From: Heliophilum fasciatum
GTDB lineage: Bacteria; Bacillota; Desulfitobacteriia; Heliobacteriales; Heliobacteriaceae
Reading direction: 5' to 3'
Assembly: GCF_004341395.1 (NCBI RefSeq)
Contig: NZ_SLXT01000011.1
Location: 39,062-103,061, forward strand
DNA: 64,000 nt
The position numbers and the translations under genes were made by a program. The notes under the pieces were generated by a model, which saw only the letters and a program-made list of their open reading frames with translations, did not search any database and was not told where the DNA came from. The stretch's first letter is position 1; each line of letters starts with the position of its first letter. Positions 15,728 through 26,317 of this stretch are shown here, in pieces.

Positions 15728-17533
15728 ATGGGATTGGTTCAAGAGAACGTCCGCAATTTTTGCATTATCGCCCATATTGATCACGGTAAATCGACCCTTG
15801 CTGATCGGATCTTGGAATTTACCGGGGCGCTTTCGTCGCGGGAGATGGAAGACCAGGTCTTGGACAGCATGGACTTGGAACGGGAACGGGGGATTACGAT
15901 CAAGCTGCAGGCAGTGCGCTTGCAATATAAGGCCAAAGACGGTCAGACCTACACGCTGAATTTGATCGACACACCGGGCCACGTTGACTTTACTTATGAA
16001 GTTTCACGGTCGCTGGCCGCTTGTGAAGGTGCGTTGCTGGTTGTTGATGCGGCCCAAGGCATTGAAGCGCAAACGTTGGCCAATGTCTATCTGGCTTTAG
16101 ACAATAACTTGGAGATTATTCCGGTGATCAACAAAATTGATCTGCCCAGTGCGGAGCCGGAACGGGTCAAGCAAGAGATCGAAGATGTGATCGGCCTCGA
16201 TGCCTCCGATGCGATTCTGGCTTCGGCCAAATCCGGTTTGGGGATTGAAGACGTACTGGAGGCTGTAGTGGCCAAAGTGCCGCCACCGAAGGGCCAAGTG
16301 GAAGAGCCTTTGCAGTGCATGATCTTTGACTCCTTTTATGATGCCTACAAAGGGGCCATATCCTACGTGCGGGTTGTGCACGGGCAGGTCAAAAAAGGCA
16401 CGAAGATCAAAATGATGTCCACAGGCCGCACTTTTGAGGTGACGGAAGTGGGCGTCTTTACGCCGGCGCCGCGTCAAGTGGAAGGTTTGCATGCCGGTGA
16501 AGTCGGCTTTATCGTGGCATCGATCAAAAACGTCAAAGATACCCGTGTCGGTGATACGATTACCGATGCGGAGCGCCCGGCGGCGGAGCCCTTGTCCGGC
16601 TATCGTCAGGTGGTGCCGATGGTCTATTGCGGTCTTTATCCGGTAGAAACGAACCAGTATGAAGACCTGCGTGATGCACTGGACAAGCTGCGTTTGAATG
16701 ACGCGGCTCTGTTATATGAACCGGAAACGTCGGTGGCGCTGGGCTTTGGTTTCCGTTGTGGCTTTTTAGGCCTCTTGCACATGGAGATCATCCAGGAACG
16801 GCTGGAGCGGGAATTTGATCTCGATCTGATCACGACGGCGCCCAGTGTTATTTATCGGGTCAATCAAACCGACGGCGAAGTGGTCATGATGGATAACCCG
16901 ACCAAACTGCCGCCGGTAGCCAAGATCGAATCGATTGAAGAGCCTTATGTCAAAGCGTCGATCATGGTACCGACCGATTATGTCGGTGCCGTTATGGAGC
17001 TTTGCCAGGAAAAGCGCGGTACTTTCACCAACATGGACTATATCGCTTCGACGCGGGTCATGCTTACCTATGATCTGCCGCTGGCCGAGATCGTCTTTGA
17101 CTTTTTTGATCAATTAAAGTCGCGGACCAAAGGCTATGCGTCCCTCGATTATGAGCTGATCGGTTACCGGGTATCGCAGCTGGTTAAGCTTGATATCTTG
17201 CTCAACAGTGATTTGATCGACGCCTTCTCGGTGATTATCCATAAGGACAAAGCCTATGCCCGTGGGCGGGCGCTGGCAGCTAAGCTGCGTACGCTCATTC
17301 CCCGCCAGATGTTCGAAGTGCCCATTCAGGCGGTGATCGGCAACAAAGTCATTGCCCGGGAAACGATCAACGCCATGCGTAAAAACGTCCTCGCCAAGTG
17401 CTACGGCGGTGACATCTCGCGGAAGCGCAAGCTCCTGGAAAAGCAAAAAGAAGGCAAAAAGCGCATGAAGCAAGTGGGCAGTGTCGAAATTCCGCAGGAA
17501 GCCTTTATGGCGGTACTGGCGATCGATGAATAA
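15728..17533 (+). CDS. lepA: Elongation factor 4 (LepA)
   Basis: Translational GTPase that acts on stalled or assembling ribosomes. G1 [10 protein letters not shown]3 DTPGHVDF, G4 NKID and the C-terminal [20 protein letters not shown] are diagnostic. It has 601 residues, the usual length. ATG 15728 is preceded by GGGAGG. Its stop overlaps the hemW start, so the two genes are translationally coupled. Confidence 0.96.
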   Translation: MGLVQENVRNFCIIAHIDHGKSTLADRILEFTGALSSREMEDQVLDSMDLERERGITIKLQAVRLQYKAKDGQTYTLNLIDTPGHVDFTYEVSRSLAACEGALLVVDAAQGIEAQTLANVYLALDNNLEIIPVINKIDLPSAEPERVKQEIEDVIGLDASDAILASAKSGLGIEDVLEAVVAKVPPPKGQVEEPLQCMIFDSFYDAYKGAISYVRVVHGQVKKGTKIKMMSTGRTFEVTEVGVFTPAPRQVEGLHAGEVGFIVASIKNVKDTRVGDTITDAERPAAEPLSGYRQVVPMVYCGLYPVETNQYEDLRDALDKLRLNDAALLYEPETSVALGFGFRCGFLGLLHMEIIQERLEREFDLDLITTAPSVIYRVNQTDGEVVMMDNPTKLPPVAKIESIEEPYVKASIMVPTDYVGAVMELCQEKRGTFTNMDYIASTRVMLTYDLPLAEIVFDFFDQLKSRTKGYASLDYELIGYRVSQLVKLDILLNSDLIDAFSVIIHKDKAYARGRALAAKLRTLIPRQMFEVPIQAVIGNKVIARETINAMRKNVLAKCYGGDISRKRKLLEKQKEGKKRMKQVGSVEIPQEAFMAVLAIDE

Positions 17534-18794
17534 TCTCGCCCCGTTGCGCCTGGGCTGGACGATCTATGTGCACGTACCCTTTTGTGTCGCTAAGTGCAGT
17601 TATTGTGATTTTTACTCGCACCGGGCCGATCCGGCGGAGCGTTTGGCCTACGGCGAAGCGCTCCGCCGGCATCTTGCCGCTTTGCCGGCCGATCCCGGTG
17701 GTGACGGCCGCCCGCCGGCCAGTCTTTTTTTCGGCGGCGGCACGCCATCGCTACTGCCGCCAAGCATGCTGGTAGGGCTGGTCGGGACCGTAGCGGAACG
17801 CTTTGGCATGCCGGCAGAAGTGACCGTCGAAGCCAATCCCGGTACCGTTTCTCCCGATGACTTGGCGACCTGGGTCGCCGGGGGGATTCGTCGGCTTTCC
17901 TTTGGCGCCCAAGCGTTTCAGGGGCGCCTTTTGCATTTGCTTGGCCGTTGTCATGATCAAGCGGCCATTGGTCAAGCGGTAGCCATGGCGCAGCAGGCCG
18001 GCATCGAAGACATTAATCTCGATCTGATTTATGGCATTCCCGGACAAACTCTGGAAGACTGGCGAGAATCGCTGCAAGCGGCAGTGGCGCTGGCACCGAC
18101 CCATTTGTCCCTTTATAACTTGAAGTTAGAAGTGGGAACACCGTTGGAGCGGCAAGCGGCGGCCGGTCATGTGGCGCTTTGCCCGGAAGAAGATGAAGTG
18201 GCCATGTACGAATGGGCCTGCGCTTATTTAGCGGCTCACGGTTTTGACCAGTATGAGCTTTCCAATTTTGCGCGGCCCGGTTATCAATGCCGGCATAATC
18301 TGAATTACTGGCGCCGCGGCGATTATCTGGGCATCGGTAGTGGCGCCGCCTCGAACTGGGGACACTATCGCTGGACCTGGTGCCTTGACAGCCGGCGGTA
18401 CAGCCAGGCTTGGCAGCAGGGGGAAGCATGTGCGCTGCCGTCAATGCTTGGAGGCGGATCAAACGATAACGTTCTGCGTTCAAGCGGCGGTGCGGAGCGA
18501 CCCGCCGGGGTCGGTCCCGCGCAGACCGTGGAAATGATCGATGATTTCGAAGCGCTGGCGCCGGAAGTGGCCGCCGGTGAAGCCATTTTTCTCGGCTTGC
18601 GCCGGATGGTCGGCGTTGATCTGACGGCCGTTGCTGCCGAGTATCAGGTGGTCCCGTCAGTGCTGACCCGTTGGCAGCGGGAAGCCGAAAAGTTGAGGCA
18701 GCAAGGCTGGGTTACCTGGGATGGCCGGCACCTGACGTTGACGCCCAAAGCCTATCTTTTATCGAATGAGATCATGGAGCGCTTTCTTCCGTAA
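17526..18794 (+). CDS. hemW: Radical SAM heme chaperone HemW (formerly HemN-like)
   Basis: Radical SAM protein proposed to insert heme into respiratory enzymes. The cluster motif CVAKCSYC lies at residues 20-27, followed by [11 protein letters not shown] and [12 protein letters not shown], and the C-terminal HemW region is present. It was formerly annotated as an oxygen-independent coproporphyrinogen oxidase, but it resembles HemW in starting at the cluster and in length (422 residues). ATG 17526 overlaps the lepA stop by 8 bases. It is followed by the heat-shock operon promoter. Confidence 0.92.
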   Translation: MNNLAPLRLGWTIYVHVPFCVAKCSYCDFYSHRADPAERLAYGEALRRHLAALPADPGGDGRPPASLFFGGGTPSLLPPSMLVGLVGTVAERFGMPAEVTVEANPGTVSPDDLATWVAGGIRRLSFGAQAFQGRLLHLLGRCHDQAAIGQAVAMAQQAGIEDINLDLIYGIPGQTLEDWRESLQAAVALAPTHLSLYNLKLEVGTPLERQAAAGHVALCPEEDEVAMYEWACAYLAAHGFDQYELSNFARPGYQCRHNLNYWRRGDYLGIGSGAASNWGHYRWTWCLDSRRYSQAWQQGEACALPSMLGGGSNDNVLRSSGGAERPAGVGPAQTVEMIDDFEALAPEVAAGEAIFLGLRRMVGVDLTAVAAEYQVVPSVLTRWQREAEKLRQQGWVTWDGRHLTLTPKAYLLSNEIMERFLP

Positions 18795-18802
18795 GGGGAC
18801 TA

Positions 18803-18831
18803 TTGACAACTGTAGATCGTGGTGGTATTTT
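18803..18831 (+). promoter_or_regulatory. Promoter of the hrcA-dnaK operon
   Basis: TTGACA (18803-18808), 17 bases, TATTTT (18826-18831). The CIRCE operator follows 13 bases later and would cover the start site. Confidence 0.85.
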
Positions 18832-18844
18832 TTATCCAAGAGTG

Positions 18845-18871
18845 TTAGCACTCAACTCTTGAGAGTGCTAA
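18845..18871 (+). promoter_or_regulatory. CIRCE operator (HrcA binding site)
   Basis: Perfect TTAGCACTC, nine bases, GAGTGCTAA. This is the canonical class I heat-shock operator bound by HrcA, here controlling its own gene and the chaperone operon. Confidence 0.97.
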
Positions 18872-18889
18872 CAGAAGGGGTGAACCGAG

Positions 18890-19924
18890 ATGCAGATGGA
18901 TGAGCGTAAGCAAAAAGTATTGTGGGCGATCATTCAAGATTACGTGTCTACGGCCGAACCCGTTGGCTCTCGAACACTGGCACGCAAGTACGACATTGGA
19001 GTTTCACCGGCAACGATTCGCAATGAAATGTCTGACTTGGAAGAGATGGGCTATATCGAGCAGCCGCATACTTCGGCGGGCCGGATTCCTTCCGACTTTG
19101 GATATCGTTATTTTGTCGATTGTTTGATGCAACGTGAAGCACTGCAAGAGTACCAGCGGCAGCAAATCCGCCATACCTTGATCGATAAGCTCCAGGAAGT
19201 CAACATGCTGATGCAGCAGACGACGACCATCTTATCGCAGTTGACCAACTATACGGCCATCGTTCTGGGGCCGCAGGTCGGCAAAACAACCTTCCAGCGG
19301 ATTCAGTTGATTCCGATTCAGCCGAACAAAGTGGTGGTCGTCGTTGTCACTTCCGCCGGGATTATGGAAAGCCGGATCATCGATGTGCCCGATTCCGTTT
19401 CGGCCGATGATTTGCAACTCGTAGCGGACCTGATCAATTCCGAACTGGCCGGGCAGACGATGAAGCAAGTGCGCAACTCTCTCTATCGCAATTTGTCGCA
19501 ACTGCTAAAAAAACAAAAACAAGTGCTGGTGCAATCGCTGGAACTGATCGATCAAGCGATGCAAGCCGAACGTGAAGAACAAGTGTATCTTGCCGGTACG
19601 CTCAATATCTTTAAACAACCGGAATTTAAAGATGTCGAAAAAATCCAGAATCTATTGGGTATACTGGAAGAGCATGATCTTGTGCGGAATCTGCTTCGTG
19701 GTGTCGAATCGGAAGGTGTTTCGATTAAGATCGGCACCGAAAATCACCATGAAGGGGTACGCAACTGCAGTATGATCACCGCCACCTACCAGGTGGACGG
19801 CGAAGTCCTCGGGGTCATTGGTTTGCTTGGACCTACGCGCATGGAATATTCCAAATCCCTGGCGGTTGTCGAAAATTTAACAGAACAGTTGTCAGTGGCG
19901 TTAAAGCGTTTGTTTGGTCGCTGA
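18890..19924 (+). CDS. hrcA: Heat-inducible transcription repressor HrcA
   Basis: Represses class I heat-shock genes by binding CIRCE. An N-terminal winged helix ([24 protein letters not shown] split across residues 23-46) is followed by the GAF-like HrcA domain, with [17 protein letters not shown] and [12 protein letters not shown] at the end. It has 344 residues, normal length. Start ATG 18890 follows AAGGGG; a second ATG two codons later is also possible. It is the first gene of the operon hrcA-chaperonin-grpE-dnaK-dnaJ. Confidence 0.96.
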   Translation: MQMDERKQKVLWAIIQDYVSTAEPVGSRTLARKYDIGVSPATIRNEMSDLEEMGYIEQPHTSAGRIPSDFGYRYFVDCLMQREALQEYQRQQIRHTLIDKLQEVNMLMQQTTTILSQLTNYTAIVLGPQVGKTTFQRIQLIPIQPNKVVVVVVTSAGIMESRIIDVPDSVSADDLQLVADLINSELAGQTMKQVRNSLYRNLSQLLKKQKQVLVQSLELIDQAMQAEREEQVYLAGTLNIFKQPEFKDVEKIQNLLGILEEHDLVRNLLRGVESEGVSIKIGTENHHEGVRNCSMITATYQVDGEVLGVIGLLGPTRMEYSKSLAVVENLTEQLSVALKRLFGR

Positions 19925-19985
19925 TGAGGCTGGGGGCCCCTTAACGGGCCTCCACGCCAGCACGATGAAAGTTGGAGGCAGCACA

Positions 19986-21560
19986 TTGAGTGTCAAACAA
20001 GTCAGTAACAATGCAGAAGTCGATGAGCGCTTAACGGCGCTGATCACCAATGCCAACGCGATCCGGGCGATCGCTTCGGCCGTGGAGGGCACCTTAGGTC
20101 CCAAAGGGCTCGATACGATGCTGGTCGATAAGTTCGGTGATGTGGTGATCACCAATGATGGCGTGACGATCCTGCAGTTGATGGAAGTCAACCATCCGGC
20201 AGCGCGCATGCTGATCAAGACGGCCAAAGCCCAACAAGCCGAGATTGGTGATGGCACAACGACGGCGACGGTGCTCGCCGGCAGCTTGGTTTCCGAAGGC
20301 GTAGAGCAGGCCCATAAAGGGGTGCCTGTATCGCGCGTCATCGAAGGACTGAAATCGGGTGTAAAAAGTGCCGTCGACATTTTGGCGCGCCATGCTCGGC
20401 CTGTTGAATCGATTGATGATCCCTATCTGAACAACGTAGCCCTCGTTGCCGGTCGGGAGCATACCGATATTGCCGACTTGGTCGTTTCCGCTGCCCGGCT
20501 GGTGGGACTGGAAAAATTGAAGGAAAACGGCTTCAAGCTTTCCGATTCCGTCTTTGCCCAAGAAGGTGCGGAAAACCTGGTTTTTTCCGGCGTAATCATC
20601 AACAAACGTCCCTTAAGCGAAGACATGCCCAAAGCGCTTACCGATGCGCCGGTGCTGATCATCGATGATGCCCTGGAACCGGAAGAACTGAGCAGTGAGG
20701 CCTTGAGCACCGAAGCCGGCTTTGCTTGGTACCGGGAAAAACAGCAAGAGTTTTTGGCCAATATCCGCAAGATCATCGACATGGGCGTTCGGGTCGTACT
20801 CGTCGACCGTGGTGTCGAAGACATTGCCCAGGAAATGCTGACCGATGCCGGCATTCTCGTGGTGCAGCGTGTGTCGAGCCGGGAACTGAAAAAAGCGGCC
20901 GAGCATACCGGTGCCCGCGCCGTCAAACGAACCGGTCTCTTGCGCGAACCGGCCGACTTGAACCGCTATCTCGGCCGCGCCGGGCAGGTGCTCGTTGATG
21001 ACAAGCTGGAGCATGTCCGGATCATGGCCGGTCAAGGCAAACCGGTAGCGACGGTGCTTGTCGGCGCAGCCACGGAAGAAGTTGTCGGCGAGCGAGAACG
21101 CATCGCCAAAGACGCCGCCTCGGCGGTGCAAGCCGCCGTCAAAGGTGGCCTCATACCGGGCGGCGGCGCCATTGAACTGGCCGTAGCTCGCCAAGTGGAA
21201 GAAGTGCGCCGAGACATGCGCGGCATGTCGGCCTATGGTCTTGATTGTGTCGTGACAGCACTGAAGCGTCCCTTTGCCCAGATCGTCGCCAACGCCGGCT
21301 TTAACCCGTTGGAAAAGCTTGGCGATGTGATCGCCGCCCAGATGGAGCAAGGCAAAGACACCTTGTCAATCAACTGTGACAACGGTGAAGTGGCCGATAT
21401 GTGGGAAATGGGCGTCATTGACCCGGCCCTCGTCAAGATTCATGCCTTACGGGCCGCCGGGGAAATTGCCGAGGCCATCTTGCGCATCAACACGATCATC
21501 AAAAAGCGGGAACAACGGCCCGAACATATGCAAAATGAATCAGGGGAGGGATCTTGGTGA
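19986..21560 (+). CDS. Group III (archaeal-like, TCP-1/cpn60) chaperonin
   Basis: ATP-driven ring chaperone of the thermosome/CCT type, not GroEL. Hallmarks are GTLGPKGLDTMLVD, TNDGVTILQLMEVNHPAA, the nucleotide motif GDGTTTATVLAG, and near the end NCDNGEVADMWEMGVIDPAL followed by AILRINTIIKK. Its 524 residues are slightly shorter than archaeal thermosomes and lack a GGM tail. The start is TTG 19986, seven bases after GGAGG; an ATG at 19965 has no ribosome binding site. It sits between hrcA and grpE, the place described for archaeal-like chaperonins of Carboxydothermus and some other Bacillota. HrcA control through CIRCE is inferred, and the adjoining DnaK system suggests cooperation. Confidence 0.93.
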   Translation: MSVKQVSNNAEVDERLTALITNANAIRAIASAVEGTLGPKGLDTMLVDKFGDVVITNDGVTILQLMEVNHPAARMLIKTAKAQQAEIGDGTTTATVLAGSLVSEGVEQAHKGVPVSRVIEGLKSGVKSAVDILARHARPVESIDDPYLNNVALVAGREHTDIADLVVSAARLVGLEKLKENGFKLSDSVFAQEGAENLVFSGVIINKRPLSEDMPKALTDAPVLIIDDALEPEELSSEALSTEAGFAWYREKQQEFLANIRKIIDMGVRVVLVDRGVEDIAQEMLTDAGILVVQRVSSRELKKAAEHTGARAVKRTGLLREPADLNRYLGRAGQVLVDDKLEHVRIMAGQGKPVATVLVGAATEEVVGERERIAKDAASAVQAAVKGGLIPGGGAIELAVARQVEEVRRDMRGMSAYGLDCVVTALKRPFAQIVANAGFNPLEKLGDVIAAQMEQGKDTLSINCDNGEVADMWEMGVIDPALVKIHALRAAGEIAEAILRINTIIKKREQRPEHMQNESGEGSW

Positions 21561-22186
21561 CCATAGAGAAGGATGTCCAGGAGGCGCAAGCCACCGCTTC
21601 TGCTGAACCGGCGGAAGTGACCGAAACAACGGAAACTGCCGAAGCGACCGAAGGGATCACTCCCGAGCAGCAGGCACAAATGGATGACGCCATGCGTCAA
21701 TTTACCGAGTTCATGCAAGACATTCAACAGACCAAAACCGAGTTGGAAGCTGCGCGCAAAGAAGTGGAAGAAAGTGAAACCCGCTATGCGCGCCTGCAAG
21801 CTGACTTTGATAATTTCAAACGCCGTACCCGGCAGGAAAAAGAAGATCTGGCCCGCTTTGCCAGCGAGCAACTGATTGTGCAACTCCTGCCCGTTCTGGA
21901 TAACTTTGACCGGGCCGTTGCCGCCATGGAAGCGCAAGGTGCCCAAAACCTCGTTTCCGGCTTGGCCATGATCCAGCGTCAAGTCCTGGATATCTTGAGC
22001 CGCGAAGGCCTGCAAGCCATGGATGCGGTAGGTCAGCCCTTTGACCCCAATTACCATGATGCCGTCATGCACGAGCCGGCCAACGAAGCCTTCCCCGATG
22101 GCACCGTCATGATGGAATTACAAAAAGGCTATGTCCTCAAAGACAAAGTGATTCGTCCGGCCATGGTCAAAGTGGCCCAAGACTAA
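21557..22186 (+). CDS. grpE: Nucleotide exchange factor GrpE
   Basis: Cochaperone that releases ADP from DnaK. An acidic, Thr/Glu-rich N-terminus is followed by a long coiled coil (about residues 40-95) with ARLQADFDNFKRRTRQEKED and the beta domain with FDPNYHDAVMHEPANE and VLKDKVIRPAMVKVAQ. GTG 21557 overlaps the chaperonin stop and lies 7 bases after GGAGG; a TTG one codon earlier is less well spaced. Coupled translation is likely. Confidence 0.95.
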   Translation: MTIEKDVQEAQATASAEPAEVTETTETAEATEGITPEQQAQMDDAMRQFTEFMQDIQQTKTELEAARKEVEESETRYARLQADFDNFKRRTRQEKEDLARFASEQLIVQLLPVLDNFDRAVAAMEAQGAQNLVSGLAMIQRQVLDILSREGLQAMDAVGQPFDPNYHDAVMHEPANEAFPDGTVMMELQKGYVLKDKVIRPAMVKVAQD

Positions 22187-22253
22187 TACCCGGCGCAAGT
22201 GCAAGTAACTGCCAACGATAACGTGGCTAACTAAACAGGAGGTTAGAATTAAG

Positions 22254-24095
22254 ATGGGTAAAATTATCGGTATTGACTTAGGTACAACGAACTCATGCGT
22301 ATCCGTCATGGAAGGCGGCGAAGCTGCCGTTATCGCCAACAAAGAAGGCGCCCGCACGACCCCTTCGGTGGTCGGTTTCTCCAAAACCGGTGAGCGCCTG
22401 ATCGGTCAAGTGGCCAAACGTCAAGCGATCACTAACCCGGACCGCACCATCGCTTCGATCAAACGGCACATGGGCACCGACTACAAAGTCACCATTGATG
22501 ACAAAAAATACACACCCCAAGAAATCTCGGCCATGGTCCTGCAAAAACTCAAAGCCGATGCCGAAGCGTACTTAGGCGAAACAGTTACGCAAGCCGTCAT
22601 CACCGTGCCGGCTTACTTCACCGACTCGCAGCGTCAAGCGACCAAAGACGCCGGTGCCATCGCCGGTCTGGAAGTGTTGCGTATCATTAACGAACCAACC
22701 GCAGCCGCCCTGGCTTACGGGATTGACAAAAGCGAAGACCACACCATTCTCGTCTATGACCTCGGCGGCGGTACCTTCGACGTATCGATCCTGGAACTGG
22801 GCGACGGCGTTTTCGAAGTCAAAGCAACCTCCGGTAACAACCGCCTCGGTGGTGACGACTTTGACGAGCGCGTCATCGACTGGATGGTCGCTGAGTTCAA
22901 AAAGAGCAACGGTGTGGACCTCAAATCCGACAAAATGGCGATGCAGCGCTTGAAAGAAGCCGCTGAAAAAGCCAAAATCGAGCTTTCCGGCGTCGTATCC
23001 AGCAACATTAACCTGCCCTTCATCACCGCTACCGCTGAAGGTCCCCAGCACTTGGATCTGACCTTGACCCGTGCAAAATTCGACGAACTGACGGCTGATC
23101 TGGTCGAAAAAACCATGGGGCCGACTCGTCAAGCCTTGGCCGATGCGGGACTTCAACCTTCCCAGATCGACAAAGTCATCCTCGTCGGCGGTTCCTCCCG
23201 GATCCCGGCTGTGCAAGAAGCGATCAAAAAATTCCTGGGCAAAGAGCCCTTCAAAGGTATCAACCCCGATGAAGTTGTCGCCATGGGCGCCGCTATCCAA
23301 GCCGGTGTGCTCGGCGGTGAAGTCAAAGGCATCGTTCTCGCCGACGTTACGCCTCTGTCCCTGGGGATTGAAACCCTCGGCGGCGTTTGCACCATCCTCA
23401 TCGAGCGCAACTCCCGTATCCCCACCGAAAAAAGCGAAATCTTCACTACCGCTGCTGACAATCAAACGTCAGTGGAAGTACACGTGCTGCAAGGGGAGCG
23501 CAAAATCGCCGCGCAAAACAAAACACTCGGTCGTTTCCAACTGACCGGCATTCCTCCCGCACCCCGTGGCATTCCGCAGATCCAAGTGAAATTTGACATT
23601 GACCGTAACGGTATTGTCCATGTCAGCGCCAAAGATATGGCTTCCGGCAACGAGCAAAAAATCACCATTACCGCTTCCACCGGCCTTTCCAAAGACGAGA
23701 TCGACCGCATGGTCAAAGATGCCGAACTCCATGCCGAAGAAGATAAAAAACGTCAAGAAGAAGTGGAAGTCAAAAACCGCGCCGACTCCCTCGTCTATCA
23801 GACCGAAAAAACCTTAAAAGACTTCGAAGGCAAAGCCGATGAAGCCGATGTCACCAAAATCAATGCCGCCAAAGACGAACTGAAAGCGGCCATCGACAGC
23901 AACAACTTCGAAGAGATCAAACAAAAAACCGAAGCGCTGACGACAGTGCTTTATGAACTGACTTCGAAAATGTATCAACAACCCGGCGCCGAAGGCGCAC
24001 CGGGCGCAGCTGGTGCACCGGGCGCAGGCCAAGCGCCGCAAGACGATGTGGTCGACGCCGATTACACCGTTGTCGATGAAGACAAGAAAAAGTAG
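22254..24095 (+). CDS. dnaK: Molecular chaperone DnaK (Hsp70)
   Basis: ATP-dependent chaperone with the nucleotide-binding domain opening [20 protein letters not shown], phosphate loops [15 protein letters not shown] and [15 protein letters not shown], and the substrate-binding domain ending in an acidic tail [13 protein letters not shown]. 613 residues is typical for Gram-positive DnaK. ATG 22254 follows CAGGAGG. A GC-rich hairpin between dnaK and dnaJ probably lowers dnaJ expression. Confidence 0.97.
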   Translation: MGKIIGIDLGTTNSCVSVMEGGEAAVIANKEGARTTPSVVGFSKTGERLIGQVAKRQAITNPDRTIASIKRHMGTDYKVTIDDKKYTPQEISAMVLQKLKADAEAYLGETVTQAVITVPAYFTDSQRQATKDAGAIAGLEVLRIINEPTAAALAYGIDKSEDHTILVYDLGGGTFDVSILELGDGVFEVKATSGNNRLGGDDFDERVIDWMVAEFKKSNGVDLKSDKMAMQRLKEAAEKAKIELSGVVSSNINLPFITATAEGPQHLDLTLTRAKFDELTADLVEKTMGPTRQALADAGLQPSQIDKVILVGGSSRIPAVQEAIKKFLGKEPFKGINPDEVVAMGAAIQAGVLGGEVKGIVLADVTPLSLGIETLGGVCTILIERNSRIPTEKSEIFTTAADNQTSVEVHVLQGERKIAAQNKTLGRFQLTGIPPAPRGIPQIQVKFDIDRNGIVHVSAKDMASGNEQKITITASTGLSKDEIDRMVKDAELHAEEDKKRQEEVEVKNRADSLVYQTEKTLKDFEGKADEADVTKINAAKDELKAAIDSNNFEEIKQKTEALTTVLYELTSKMYQQPGAEGAPGAAGAPGAGQAPQDDVVDADYTVVDEDKKK

Positions 24096-24113
24096 ACAGT
24101 AGAAAACGATGAC

Positions 24114-24150
24114 TGGGGGGCGAAAAGCCCCCCTCTTGATGCTTTTTTTA
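24114..24150 (+). terminator. Attenuator-like hairpin between dnaK and dnaJ
   Basis: Seven-base GC stem (ggggggc, short loop, gccccccc) followed, after a short gap, by a T7 run. Partial termination would keep DnaJ below DnaK. Confidence 0.6.
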
Positions 24151-24169
24151 CGGTAAGGGGGGGAACGAG

Positions 24170-25288
24170 ATGAGCAAACGCGACTACTATGAGGTTATGG
24201 GCATCTCCAAAAATGCCGATGATAACGAGATCAAAAAGGCCTATCGCCAACTGGTCAAAAAGTATCATCCTGATATCCATCCGGACAAAGAACAAGCGGA
24301 AACCATGCTGAAAGAGATCAACGAAGCCTACGAAGTGTTGTCGGATCCGCAAAAACGCGCCCAATATGATCAGTTTGGTCATGTCGGTCCCGGCGGCGGT
24401 TTCGGTGCAGGCGGTCAGGACATGGGCGGCTTTGGCGATATTTTCGACATGTTTTTTGGTGGCGGTTTTGGCGGCGGCTCTTCGCCGACCGGTCCCCAGC
24501 GCGGCAACGATCTGCGCTTCAATATGGAAATCGCTTTTGAAGAAGCGGCTTTCGGCGTGGAAAAAGAAGTGGAACTGCCTCGTATGGAAGCTTGTGATGT
24601 CTGCGGCGGTAACGGTTCCGAACCGGGGACCAAGCCGAACGTTTGTAATACCTGTAAAGGCTCCGGCCAAGTTCGCACTGTGGCCAAGACGATGCTCGGC
24701 AATATCCAAACGATGCGTACCTGTCCCGATTGTCACGGCGAAGGGCAGATCATCACCAAGCCCTGCAAACACTGCAAGGGCAAAGGCCGTGTGCGTAAGT
24801 CGCGGCGCATTCGTGTGAACATTCCCGGCGGTGTTGATTCGGGCATGCGCATCCGCGTTCCCGGTGAAGGTGAAGGCGGTCAACGAGGCGGCCCGGCCGG
24901 CGATCTCTATGTTTTTGTCGAAGTTCGCCCCCATGCGCTTTTTGAACGAGAAGGCGAAGATGTGCTTTGTCATGTACCGATCAATATTGTGCAGGCCACC
25001 CTCGGTGGCGAGATCGAAATTCCTACGCTCGATGGCAAAGTTAACGTAAAAATCCCGGAAGGTACGCAAAACGGCACGGTGCAGCGGATTCGCGGCAAAG
25101 GCATCAAGCGCCTGCGTGGTACCGGACGAGGTGATCAACGTATTTACTTCCATGTCACCACGCCGACGAAGCTCACCGACAAGCAAAAAGAATTGCTTGA
25201 AGAGTTCGGGCGCACACTGAGCGATGATAATGCCAATACGGAAAAAGAAAAATCCTTTTTCCGAAAGGTCCGGGACCTTTTCGTGTAG
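24170..25288 (+). CDS. dnaJ: Chaperone protein DnaJ (Hsp40)
   Basis: Cochaperone that delivers substrates to DnaK and stimulates its ATPase. It has the J domain with the HPD motif (KKYHPDIHPDK, residues about 30-40), a Gly/Phe-rich region, and four zinc-binding repeats CDVCGGNG, CNTCKGSG, CPDCHGEG and CKHCKGKG, then the C-terminal substrate domains. 372 residues, type I DnaJ. Start ATG 24170 after GGGGGG. The next gene is prmA, the usual neighbour. Confidence 0.97.
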   Translation: MSKRDYYEVMGISKNADDNEIKKAYRQLVKKYHPDIHPDKEQAETMLKEINEAYEVLSDPQKRAQYDQFGHVGPGGGFGAGGQDMGGFGDIFDMFFGGGFGGGSSPTGPQRGNDLRFNMEIAFEEAAFGVEKEVELPRMEACDVCGGNGSEPGTKPNVCNTCKGSGQVRTVAKTMLGNIQTMRTCPDCHGEGQIITKPCKHCKGKGRVRKSRRIRVNIPGGVDSGMRIRVPGEGEGGQRGGPAGDLYVFVEVRPHALFEREGEDVLCHVPINIVQATLGGEIEIPTLDGKVNVKIPEGTQNGTVQRIRGKGIKRLRGTGRGDQRIYFHVTTPTKLTDKQKELLEEFGRTLSDDNANTEKEKSFFRKVRDLFV

Positions 25289-25378
25289 AACTTATTCCTT
25301 ATAGCCAACGTGGAATTCATCGTTGACAATTGCAGTACCGGATCGGTAGGAATCGAAACAGGGAAGGGTGTGGCTGGC

Positions 25379-26311
25379 TTGAAATGGCGCGAAATCACGA
25401 TTACCACCCGGCAGGAAAATGCCGATGAAATGGCGGAACTGTTCGAAAGTGTCGGTGCCATGGGCATGGTCATTGAAGATCCACAGTTGATCGCTGACTA
25501 CATCAAGCAAGATCTATGGGATTATCATGACGTGCAAATCCCTGATATTCCTGAAGGTATGATCCGCTTGATGGCCTATTTGCCTGTCGATGAGCGCTTA
25601 GGGGAACGGTTACAGCAACTCCAGGAAGAATTGTCGGCACGTGAGCGTTTGCAGGGTTGGCCTGCACATCCTTTGTCCCTGACCGATCTTCAAGAAGATG
25701 ACTGGGCTCACGCTTGGAAGGCCTATTTTAAACCGGAAAAAGTAGGTCAGCGTATCGTCATTTGCCCCAGTTGGGAGGCTTATGAGCCCGGACCGGACGA
25801 TGTGGTTTTGACGATTGATCCCGGCATGGCTTTTGGCACCGGAACGCACCCGACCACATCCATGTGCATTCAAGCGCTGGAAGAAGTGATCAATGGTGAC
25901 GAATTGGTGCTTGATGTTGGTACCGGTTCCGGTGTGCTGGCGATTGCTGCGGCGCTGCTCGGCGCGAAGCAGGTGCTGGCCGTTGACAATGATTTGGTGG
26001 CCGTTCAGGTAGCCCGTGAAAATGTGGCCATGAATCATGTCGAAGATAAAGTGGAAGTGCGTCAAAATGATCTGCTGGCCGGTCTGCAAGAATCGCCGGA
26101 TATCATTGTGGCCAATATTGTGGCCGATGTGATCTTACGCCTGGCGCCGGCGGCGGCGGAGCGTTTGGCACCGGGGAAAGTGCTCATTGCTTCCGGCATC
26201 ATTCAACACCGCTTGGATGAAGTCAGCGATGGCTTAAGTGCGGCCGGTTTTTCCATTGATGAGTTGATCAGCCACGGCGAATGGGCCGCCATCGTCGCGC
26301 GCCGGGGGTAA
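25379..26311 (+). CDS. prmA: Ribosomal protein L11 methyltransferase PrmA
   Basis: SAM-dependent methylase of L11. The SAM motif LDVGTGSGVLAIAAALLGA and the substrate motif DPGMAFGTGTHPTT are present. I place the start at TTG 25379 because the mature start KWREITITT is typical and gives 310 residues. An in-frame GTG at 25310 would add 23 residues without a ribosome binding site. The gene is downstream of dnaJ and overlaps no neighbour; rsmE follows after six bases, so they are co-transcribed. Confidence 0.92.
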   Translation: MKWREITITTRQENADEMAELFESVGAMGMVIEDPQLIADYIKQDLWDYHDVQIPDIPEGMIRLMAYLPVDERLGERLQQLQEELSARERLQGWPAHPLSLTDLQEDDWAHAWKAYFKPEKVGQRIVICPSWEAYEPGPDDVVLTIDPGMAFGTGTHPTTSMCIQALEEVINGDELVLDVGTGSGVLAIAAALLGAKQVLAVDNDLVAVQVARENVAMNHVEDKVEVRQNDLLAGLQESPDIIVANIVADVILRLAPAAAERLAPGKVLIASGIIQHRLDEVSDGLSAAGFSIDELISHGEWAAIVARRG

Positions 26312-26317
26312 TCGTTC

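Noticed and set aside
20613..21350. A 245-codon minus-strand frame inside the chaperonin gene
   Set aside because: Antisense shadow; the plus strand carries the conserved chaperonin motifs.
22572..23465. A 297-codon minus-strand frame inside dnaK
   Set aside because: Shadow of the dnaK coding sequence; no start signal and no recognisable domain.
24062..25186. A 374-codon open frame on the minus strand across dnaJ
   Set aside because: It is an antisense shadow of a gene with strong third-position bias; the plus strand has all DnaJ motifs and a good ribosome binding site.
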